DNA of 64,000 nt from Paracyclopina nana. Its lineage: Eukaryota > Arthropoda > Copepoda > Cyclopoida > Cyclopettidae. Within the stretch, counting starts at the first letter, position 1. The number at the start of each line of letters is the position of its first letter. This document shows positions 49,545-60,500 of this stretch, in pieces. The notes under the pieces are model-generated. The model did no database searches. It saw only the letters and a program-made list of their open reading frames with translations, and had not been told where the DNA came from. The position numbers and the translations under genes are program-made. Location: the NCBI GenBank assembly GCA_019096065.1, contig JAGUCH010000003.1, positions 9,982,001 through 10,046,000 of the forward strand. The letters run 5' to 3'.

Positions 49545-49945
49545 TGTGTTCATCTGCTCGAGTATTCTACGTAAGATACACTTTTTTGGCCAAACGATGT
49601 ATTCAAACTGAAAAGGTAATGATTTGATTGCTGTCATTCACTTTCACTTTTGGGCATAAAATGAAGAAGTAAAGCGTAATATTAAAGAATATTTTGTTGC
49701 CTAAAAATACACTTATTTGGCAAAATAGCTTATTCGAATCAGGTGACATTCAGTAAGCAAAACTAAAATAAATCGATGGAATAAAGTCAGCAATGTTCGA
49801 CCATTTGTCGTAAGATACATTTATATGGCAAAACGACGCTTTCAAATCAACTGAAAGGCCATATTGACATCACTCCACATTCAGTTCGCGAAACTGAAAA
49901 GTAAAACTTCGCTGCACAAAAATACATTCCTCAGCCTCTGCACAT
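49545..49945 (+). repeat. Two or three adjacent MITE-family copies
   Basis: GTAAGATACACTTTTTTGGC near 49570 and GTAAGATACATTTATATGGC near 49811 mark two copies. The second has the ATTCAGTTCGCGAAACTGAA palindrome near 49880. A third fragment (ACACTTATTTGGCAAAATAG) lies near 49710. Confidence 0.6.
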
Positions 49946-50339
49946 GAACGCTCGCAGCAGAAGCCATGGATAAATCTGCCAACATAAATACATATCCAGC
50001 AATCTATTATATGGGCTGTAGTAGTCAAAGAGGCCTGCTCTGAAATGGCAATCATCTGTCAAAAAGTGTGCTGCTCCTGCAGCCAAAAAGGTTTGTGCAT
50101 CCAAGGTCATTATTGAAGAAGGTTTCTGAAGCTGCTGCTTGGCATGGCCTGCTTCATACACACACAGCACTAGCTGCTGCTGCTGCTGCCTCTAAGTATA
50201 TATCCAGGCCCGAAAGTGGCTATAGACGAAAACAGCAGCTTGGTTATACACTACTGCTGCTACAAGCAGCTAGCCAGCGCAGCAGCTTGGCTATAAGCTT
50301 TGCTTTGCTAGCTATAGCAAGCCTCCTCAATCTCAAACT

Positions 50340-50910
50340 TGGCCTTGAAACTGTCAAGCCGGCTACAGCCCGCCCAGCCCGCCCAGCCCGGCCGGCCGGC
50401 CGGCCGGCGTGCAGTTTGCAGGCCAGGCCTGACATGCCTGCCTTCAATTCTGCTTGCGATCAGGTTGGCCCAACTTTTTCCGCCTCCGGAATTGAATGGC
50501 CCGAGGCCCTTAAAAATGTGTTTAATTGTCCACGTAAAAATCGTCTGCAGCAGCAGCGGGTGGCTATTGACAAATCGGCCTTTGTTTGAAAGGCTGGCCG
50601 GCGGCGGCCTTGCGAGGACGTTTCGAGGCCGGAAAGCTGCGCGAGCTTTCCTCGCCTCAGCCAATGGCAGCGCGTTCCGGCGATCACGTGACTCCCGCCG
50701 GCCAATCAGGGAAAAGCCGGCCGGATCACGTGATAGTGGTCGGCCTAGCCGGTAGGCCGCATGACTTAGCTGCTCGCCGCTGATGAAAGGCCGACAATGC
50801 GCTGGCGCGCGCGTGCAAGGCGTGCGCGCACTTTTGACAGTTGCTGCCACATATTTGGCGCACCAAAAGCGCAGGACGCAAGCGCAAGGTGCATGCAGAA
50901 GCAGGTGCGC
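50340..50910 (+). promoter_or_regulatory. GC/CpG-rich block upstream of Glut4EF, candidate promoter region
   Basis: A GC-rich island stands out in AT-rich surroundings, with GGCCGGCCGGCC runs near 50388 and many CG dinucleotides around 50580-50830. It lies 0.7-1.2 kb upstream of the Glut4EF start codon. Long overlapping open frames on both strands here are a by-product of the composition. The promoter role is inferred from position only. Confidence 0.4.
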
Positions 50911-51593
50911 CAATTTGACTTTTTCTTTAAATCTTAATGAAAATCGAGTGGATTATACCCTATACGCCTTTGAATGAAGCTGAGTTGAATTTTGAGTAGC
51001 TAGGAAAATGAGTTTTACTACTTGCTAAAAATCATCGAGTACTAAATGATTTCCTCTTAAGTATCCTTTTTTTCAATTACACTTTTCATCAAAGAGCAAA
51101 TTTTCTTTTTAGGAAAGGCAAATTTAATGAGGATTTAATGTCCTCCCTAGATATCAATCCTTTTAATCGTGGCAGTCGAACAAGGCATAGACTTTTAAAA
51201 AAATCAAATTTCCCTTTTCCGAGACATTCGCCCAACTTACATCATTTAAAAAGAGCACAAAGTAAAATCCATCTGCAGCATTGCTTTCGCGCCTCCAAAA
51301 ATGAAAATAAAAATAAAAAAAGCCATTTAAAAAAGAGAGAGGTCCCTTTAAAGAAGGAGGGAGCGGAGGATGGGCGGACCCGATTTGCACGCGCCTTGGC
51401 CGTTGTGGCAAGTTATCCGGCGCACACTCGACGTGTCTCGCTGAAAATGTAATGTGGCCTCCTGTCAGTAGTCAGCTGATCGGGCTCGGACAAGGCCGCA
51501 GCAGCAGCACGCTCTTCTGAGGCCACGAATCGAATGCTAATCATGCCGACAGTGTTTGCTGATGCCTGAGGACGCGGTGAAGCAGGAAGAAGG

Positions 51594-54500
51594 ATGTCAA
51601 CGGGCAAGAGGCTGGCCAAGAGGTCAATCTTGGGCACCAGGGTGGCAGCCCCTGGCGACGACGGCCTGTACTACACGGGAGTGATTGCGGCCGTCAAATC
51701 CACGGAGAACTCTGTGCTGAGCAGCGCCGACTCAGCGCCGACTCAGCCAGCTCTCAGTAATAGCAATCGATACTCCGTCCGCTTTGACTTGACGCGCAAG
51801 GTGCGCGAGTACCCCGAGGCCGACATCCTCGGGCCCGGCTTCTCGGGCCTGGCTGGCGTCAAATTGAGGCCGGGGCAGGTGGTCTACGTGACCTTCAGCA
51901 ACCGGGAAATGCAAGGCAGTGTGGTGTGTCATCGGCCCAATATCGACCAGGTCATCATACGGTTACTGGTAAGGCCGAATTATTACACACGCAGCTGTTT
52001 TTTTTCCTGTAGCTTTTAAGCTGCTGCTGCTGCTGCTGCTGTGGCGAGCTGGGCATATTTCCCTCCTGCTCTACATTTACTTATTTTTGGCCTCGAAAAA
52101 TCATCATTGCATTATACTGAGTGATTTGTGTATGTTTTAGCTTAATTTCAGTTTGGCACACTGCAATGTAAATCTCAATCGAGGCTCATTTAAAATTATT
52201 TAGACTTTCAAATTTGCTTTTTGACGCTCTAAAGGTTATTGCACCATATTTTTAAGAAGTATCTAGAGACGAAAAGATGATGAGTAAACTGACTTTTGCT
52301 TACTTTTTTTAGCTTGTAAAATGGGAAGCCCACAATTTAGACTCATTAAAAACTACGGTGTTTTGCTTGATTTGACAAAAATTGCATTTAGCTGGAAAAC
52401 AGCGACACATTTTCAGTTTGCTGCTCAGTTGGGGCGAATTCAGCCAAACTAGGCATTCATTGCACGCCATTTTTTTCTGCTGAGTTGTGAATTTTCACTG
52501 AGCCGATTCTTTGTCTCACCAAAGAAGAAGAAGCAGAAGCAGAGGAGCAATTATTTCGAAACAGGTCAAACGAGAAATAATGCATCAGTTTGCAACTGAT
52601 AAAAATGACATTTCACAATATAGTATAGATCTATGCAGGATTTCTTTGCTTTGTTTGCTAGATGTGATTTCAGAAATAGCGAATGACCTTAGAAATGAGA
52701 TTATTATTATTACTGCGATCATCATTATTGGGGCAGCATTTTGATTGTTTTCAATGGGAGAGCGAATATTGGAGCTTTTGTGATTGCGCGAGCTTAATGA
52801 TCCTGCACGAAATCGGGAACTTCTGTTGTTGAAAACTGATCCAGACCTTGCTATATTTGTACATTATTACACCAGACATGAACCCATCTACTACAAGCCC
52901 TATTCATTCGGGAAAAGTAAAAAACATAGAGTCTGACTCTTTAAAAACTATCCTTGCAATAAAAAAACCTGAACTAAGCAAATTGTACTACTTAACTTTG
53001 ATAGAAAAAATAGGCCCTGTTCACTTTAATTTAGTTCATATGAAAGCTCCTTTTTTTAAGTGATACTTTCTGCGAAAAAATCGCGAATTGGAATTAGAGT
53101 AGATATGAAATTATTAAGGGAAATGGAATCTTTCAGAATGGAGGGCCCGAGGTGAAGAAGAAATTGGAAGAGGTTCGACTGTTGGAATCACGCAAATCAG
53201 CTCGACTCATCGGCCACGGAGATACCGACTTTTCCAAACTGGCCGATTTCAACATTGTCCACGAGCGGAAACGACTCAATTCGGAAACTTCGGATATGTC
53301 CTCAGGAACAACGAGGTAGGCATAATACATCACATTTATGTTGGGAGTGAGCCATAAAAAGCTTCACTTGACTTTACTGAATCACACTCTAGCGCTGCGA
53401 GTATGCACTACAAATGTGTATCGGCTGTATTCTGAATGTACTGCGAAATTGTGCTCATCCTTGACATTTGGCCTTGCTGTAATCATTCAGCTTTTGTTTT
53501 CGCTCCACCCGTCTAAAGCATAATTAGGCCATAAAATACGAAAGCTAAATTCAAAATACATTTTCAGCAGCAGCTCGCTTGTAATGCAAAACAGTATGCA
53601 TATCTCGTAATTGGATAAATGATTGCTTTTCTTCTTGTTATTTTGCCAAGAGAGAAAAGTTTTGAGCTCTTGAAATATCGGGGATTTTGGAAAGCCTTCT
53701 TGTATAAGCAAGAAATGTATCCATTTAGCAGCCTGGGAAAAAGTGCATATCCTTGTAGAAATACAGCCAGGGCACAGTGGGTCAAAAAGCCATTTTCACG
53801 CGCACGAGAAAATCCGCCAAATCACCCGAATTCTCGTTTCACCACCAATTTACAGCTTCTAATTGGGTTGACTTCTAGGCAATGAAAAGAGCCAAAACTG
53901 GTTCGAATTGACTGATAAATATTCAAATTTGACTTCCAAATCAAACTTTGCTTGAAAAAGTGTTCAGCTATCAAAATGGTAGAATAGCCCTTTTTAGACC
54001 TTTTTTGGTCATCAATAACTTTTGATTGGAATCGTATTGCATTGTTCTTCTATGACTGAGATGTAATTTAGACCGCATTTAATGATTACTCATCAAAATT
54101 GGCTGCGGAAATTTGCGGACTTGGGAGCCCTGAATGTTTGTTTTTAGCTTACGGCCCTATGAAAATTGACTCCTATGATTTCGCGAGTTTTTTTCCCATG
54201 CGCGTCCAGAAGGCATTTTGAGCCACTGTGCAGGGCTCTTAACTTCATGCTTGATCACTTGAGAGAGTGTAGTACTACCACGACGAGTGTATTGACAACA
54301 ACAGAAAGCCATCAGAGCTGGCACTACAGGGTATCTTAATGGCGCCGAAAAAAAATGGCCACCCGTTGAGTGTACCACAGTGGTCCACATATACGTCTAA
54401 TTATGTTGTCCTCTTTCGAACACCCTTCATAAAATGAATCGATGAACGAGTCAAGCAGGCAAACAAATCTCGACGTCACTCAATCTCGTGCCTTTGTTTC

Positions 54501-57500
54501 CAAATTCAGTTTCGCAGACTGAAAACAAAATTGAGAGCTAGCAATCGAGTCTCATCGATACAACGTCTTGAATACGTTGTTTTCTCAAAAAGACGTATCT
54601 TACATCCACATAATTATCGTTATTCACAAAATACTGAAAGTGAAAGGCAGATAGCTCTTTACATTCAGCGTTGCATTTTACATGATAATGAAAGTACGAT
54701 ACGCAGATGAACGGCACATTATATGGTAAAAGGCCCATTTTTGTGCGTCCTCCTCGCATTTCATTGTAGTGCTTCGTTGCATGTATAGTAGAATATAGCT
54801 GTTGTTGTGCAAGATTGATGATGGAGGACGAGAAATTGGTGGCTGCTGCTTTGTGCATCTTTGCCTGGGACAAAAGGCCCTTTTTCCAGCGTATTTTTTC
54901 CCCATGTAACAGCAGCACCTGAGCTTGTAGTAGCCAAATCAGAGAGGCACAAAGTGAGCTTTGAACGAATTACAAGCAGAGGACAAAAGCGCAATTGAGC
55001 AAAAAACAGGACACATTGAGTGATGGCCGACATTCTACAATCTTGTCCCTTACATAGAGCTATGTATTTATATACATGTACTGAAAAGATTCTCCTCGAG
55101 AGGTTTTTTGTTTTGGCTGACCATCCGCCTCTTTCCTCTTAAAAGATGTTCACAAAAAGGCCAATTTTCAGGCTAACAAAGAGAAAGGCCTTTTTAAAAA
55201 TAAGAAAGCTCTAATGGAGTGGAATGACCTCTCTTGAATTGCCTTCTTTGTACGAGTTGTAAAATGCCTGCATGAAAAAGTGTGGTAGGCAAATCTGGCC
55301 TTTTTTTGGATAACCCCATTATTATTTGTGCTGTGGTGGAAGATACTTTTCTTTGTTGCCCTCTTTCCACACAATGCTCAAGTGGTTTGGTTTTTACTCG
55401 ATAGTCAATGAGCCATAATTGCCTCATCATCTTTTGGAATGAGGGCAAAAAGCGCCAGAATTAATTGGGTGTCAATACAAAAGTAGGAATTTTTGTGAGT
55501 AAAAAAATACACATTAATTATGGCTGTCATTGCAGCCAATTATCTGTCCTTTCTCTTCTCCCCAGTGGGGGAAAAATTCGTGAAAGCACCGAAGAAATTC
55601 CCGCGTTGCTGCGCGCGTGCGAATTCTTTGCAGTGACCGCGCGCGCGCGCGCATAGCGTCAAGATATTCCAATTTTTGCGTACTGTTCAATTTAATTGCA
55701 CGGATTTTTTCCCCCGAAAAATAAGCAATAATTGCCGGCTGCAAAATGCAGCTACGCCCTTCGTTACATTTTGCTGCCACAGTGGATTTTTTCCTAGGCA
55801 AATCAAAGTAGGCCGCAAAAATGCATTGATTTTATTCCACTGAGGTTTGACCTCTCCAGGGTGAAATTACATGCAATCATTATCATTATTTCATTTAATT
55901 ACCTCGGCCTCCTCATGTTCATCATTTCTTCTTCACGCTCTTTTAAAGTTGGTGCTTGCCACAATCGGTTGCGGTTAATTCGACAGGGTGGTCAATGATT
56001 AATGATCTACCACTTCTTGCGTCGAAACACCCTGTGGATCTTTTCACATGGCATACTTTCACATTTATGTCATTGAGCAGGTGGTTGACAAAACAAGAAT
56101 AGGAGTGCATTATTTTGAAACAAAAACATACCATGTTATCCAGAGTTCATCTATTTCATATCGCATTTTGACAACATTTTACTTATTGCTGTAAGATACA
56201 CTTTTTTGATGTAATGATGTACCCAAATCAAGCGAGCTTGTAATGAGACTCGATTGTCTTGTTGCATTTTTGGTTTCAGTTTCTGATACTGAATTTCCAA
56301 TAACGAGCGTAAAGTTGCTAAACGTCAGGATATTCCTTGGGTTTGTCGACAAACAGTTATTCATGCAGAGTTTACTTACTTCATATCACATTTTGACGAC
56401 ATTTTACTTTTTGTTGTAAGATACACTGATTTGGCTGAAGTATCCAAGTCAAGTTTGTAATAAGATTTGATTTTCTTCCTGCATTTTTAGTTTCTGATAC
56501 TGAATTTTTGAATAAGAGCATGAAGTTGCCAATCGTGTTACTTGAATTTGTCGACAAACAGTTATTTATGCAGAGTTTGTTTACTTCATATCACATTTGA
56601 CGACATTTTACTTTTTGCTGTAAGATACGCTGATTTGGCTGAATGACGTATCCAAATCAAACAAGTTTGTGATGAGACTCGATTGTCTTGGTGATATTTT
56701 GTTTTCAGTTTCCAATACTGAATTTCAACGCTGGAGCATAAAGTTGGGATTTTCCTCAAGACTGTCGACAAACAGTTTTTCGTTTTATTGACAAGAATGG
56801 CTCGTCCCTAATAGTGTTCCATGTCACATTATGCTGCTATCGAGACAAAGAAATCGAGGCTTTTTCTTCTGGATAAATGATGCGTGAGGTCGACGGTGTT
56901 TAATTTATGCAGCAGCAGCACACAATATAGATCCTAAATGTTCAAGATCGAATTTCAAATCTCCCGCCTTTTTTGTACTCCCCTCTTTTTTGCCATAATC
57001 ACATGACTCATGGACTATGATTACAAATACACACACTTGAATTGGCCAATTTGTAAAAAGTGCCTCTAGTGGCCTTTTTCTCTACTTCTTGGAAAATATA
57101 GACTTCCATTCATTAAGCCGAGTTTAGAGGAAGACAAAGAGAGGGAAATGTGGATAATCACTAAAAAAACCATATATTATTTGATGTTGAAAGCAAGCAA
57201 TTTTCACTATTTGTTTGTAGTTTCATCACCAGCTTTTGTCTGCAGCACAAAATGATGAAAATAGTGAATGGTGACTGAGAAGCAAAAAGGCTTTTGTGTG
57301 GCAGTAAAAAAGTAGTCAAATGGGAAAGTCATGAGGAGCTAAAGGATTGAGACTGAATCATTATCCTCTTTGGAGATCATTCTTCATGTCTGGGCCTGTA
57401 AAAAGGGATACTGCATAGCAGCACAGAGTGTGATAAAAAACGATGACAAAAGATACTTCCACGATCATCATCATCATCCATTGGGCTGACTTTATTTATT

Positions 57501-60500
57501 ATGGAGAACACTCACAGTTAATGAATGTCTTGTGACAGCATTGTTTGGTCATGCGAGAGCTGGATCAAGGAATCTGACTGGTTTTTTGTGTGCAGAGCAG
57601 CAGCAAAAAATGTGGTAGCAAGAAGGCCTCGTAAGGCCTAGGATTTCCTGATATCATCGAGTCAGTGGCCTTAATGACCACACATGGAGAAAGCAATCAG
57701 AATGGATTACTTCAATGTGGCATTGTTGCTTCGCGTCGTCTTCTCGTCATCTGAAAGCTGGATCAATCACAACAAAAAATACTGCTACCACTGTATTCAC
57801 AAAAAAGCTCATTTTTGTCAACTTGGCGGTGGGTTCACTACATACGGCAGTGAAGCGAAAATCCTTTTATTTTACTGAGATTTGGCGTGCGCTCGCATCT
57901 ACCGTACAATAATGACCATTTTTTCATCACATGTGAAGAAATAATATCCATTATTGTACGGTTGGCAACTTGAGAGTTCTTCTTCAATTAAAAAAAAGGT
58001 TTTACTGGGATTCGATCTTGGGTCGGCTGAGTGGAAGGTCAGCACTCTGTACTATCAGAACTCATTGAGTTTCATAATCATGATGGCATAATAAAAAAAA
58101 GATTACATTGCATTCAAAGATAATCTTCCAAATCAATCCTAATGAAGAAATTTAAATATCTGAAACATTCTCAATCAGTTTTGAGTCAAACTCGTTTATT
58201 GGGTGCTTTTTGGAAAAATTCTGGCTAAATAGTAAAAATCCCTCCAAATATCTGGTTACCCTGCAAGTGCTGAGCTCTTACTGGAGATGCGCGCGCGCGA
58301 TTGACCGCAAAGTTTTACCTGCAAACGAGCTTTCGTTTTTGAGGCCAATTTAATTGGTAAATTAATACATTTTTAGCATTTAACAGTACTTCTGGGACTT
58401 TTAACCCTCACGAAGCTGACAAAAATGTCAATACTGTCCTGATGACTCGTCCATATAGGGCTTTTTGCTCATTCGTAGTAAAATTCCAGATCACTCGTGG
58501 CTTCGCCACTCGGTGATCTTTCATTTGACTACTCATGAGCGAAAAACCCTATATGGACTCGTCATCAGGACAGTATTGTTACATTCCTTACAAGGAGACT
58601 GATCATGTGCTACACATATCCTTACGTCAAGGCTTTTTAGCAGACGATCAGTATTTGTCGTAAGATACAATTTCATGGCCAAACGACGTTCTAAAATTGT
58701 CTGGCTCCTTTTTTTTTACTTTTGCTGTAAGATACAACTTAAAATGCAAGAAATAAGACTTGAACTAGATCAATGTTTCAGCTCGGTGTAAGATACATTT
58801 TCGGCAAAAAAAATTCCACATCTAGATCAAATGTTGCAAGAATGAGTCTTTCGTATTCAGTTTCCAAGACTGAAAATGCTCTGTAAGCTACAAACTTCAG
58901 ACTAGAGCAAGTAAGAAAATGTGAAATAAAAAAATGTGCCTTTTGGCCTTTTTAAGTGGGTTTTCTTCTTGTTGAAAGTATCATTTGTATTCGTGCTGGT
59001 CGTTGTGGTTCGTAAGGCTTTTTTCCTTTGAAGTGAGCCAGCTTTCCCTGAATAGATGATCTCAGCCCGGAATTCGATGACATCTGGTACTTCATAAGGG
59101 AGGCTGAAAACTGACCCGAGAGCCAAGCAAAAAAAAGTAACAAGAAAAATGGACGAGGTGTCATCTTCTGAGGCAATGGAACAATTACCAGTATTGACGT
59201 TAACATAGGGGAACAAAGACACTGACCCTTCAAAGAATATCAAAAAAAAGAGAAGTCATCAACATGATCAAGATTCTGCTCTCCAATTGCATTAGGCTAT
59301 TCCAGACATGGAAACATGTACTATATATGAAGGAACATAAAAGAGATGCAATGGCAGCAGCAAAAAATGGAGGCCGCACTGTAACAATGCTGAACCACAA
59401 TTGGACAAAGAATCCCCTTTTTATACTTTATAGTACAATGATGCCTTAAACAAAGAGGACACTTTTATGACTATTGAAATTTGAAGATAATTGAGCTGAC
59501 AAATGATAAGTTGGCTTTTTTGCGTCAAAATGTGACAGCTGGGAAAGTGGGCCAATTTGGCATTGATAAAGAAGAGAAAGCCTTTCTTATTGCAATTTAT
59601 GTAAGATTTGATGAAGCAGATCTGCATATGTAAATGGAAATCTTGTTAGACTGAAGACAAAGAAGGAAATGCAATTCCAGCACAAAAGTCATGAGGGACT
59701 TTGGTCAGACTCAAACAAATCTCTGTACAAATATAGTACTGTATGTAGTAGTAAGCTCACTTTCAAACAAAGGACAAAGAAATTGGCTACCGCTTTCACC
59801 ACCAGGGAATTTAATCTAAGAAATGGGCCATTCCAGGGCCCCAATGATAAGATTTCCACACTGAGCTCACTGGCAATTTATCATGTTTTTCAATAGAACC
59901 ACCACACACAGTATATAGACTTATATGTATAGTATATATCTGTCAGCAGCTACATAATGTGGCAAGGATTTCTTTTTTTATTTTCTCCTCTATTTCTGCT
60001 CAAATTGAGCACATTGCATTTTGTGCTGTTAATTATTCATCCATTACATTCCCAAGCTGTAAGCAAACACATTAGGGAATTCTTCAAATTGACTCTGGGT
60101 GCATTTGCACCTGTCTATAACCATTCGCGAGTGCCAAGAATAATCGGCTTCAAAATTCACTTCCAAAGGCGCAGCAAAAAAAGAGGCATTAATGGGACTT
60201 ATGCACATAATAATAGACACTTTGTTCTCGCAGCACAAGACAAAAACGGGGGCACGGTGGTTCAAAAACGCGTTTTAACGCGCACAAGAAATTACACCAA
60301 ATCGCCAAAATCTCATTTTGCCACCAACTTTAGGCTTCCTTTTCGGAGAACTTCTTAACCATGAAAATTGCGCAAATTAGTGAGAATTCTTAGAAAAAGG
60401 TTGAAGTTCATCTTAAAAATGAAAATTTGTGTGAAACAGTTTCCTTAAGGGTAAACAGTAGAACAGCCAATTTTGCCTACTTTCAGGAATCTATTACTTT

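Larger units (their letters stand above)
47383..51593. other. Intergenic stretch and Glut4EF upstream region
   Basis: It contains a local duplication (47509-47700), MITE-family copies near 48240, 49545 and 49795, a CTG repeat near 50172 and a GC-rich block before the Glut4EF start. I see no supported gene. Confidence 0.5.

Noticed and set aside
50068-50913. Overlapping open frames on both strands in the GC-rich block
   Set aside because: Ala/Arg/Pro-rich low-complexity products come from CpG and GGCC repeats. There are no conserved motifs or splice partners.
58004-58069. Functional tRNA gene
   Set aside because: The acceptor arms do not pair and the anticodon loop is one base too long.
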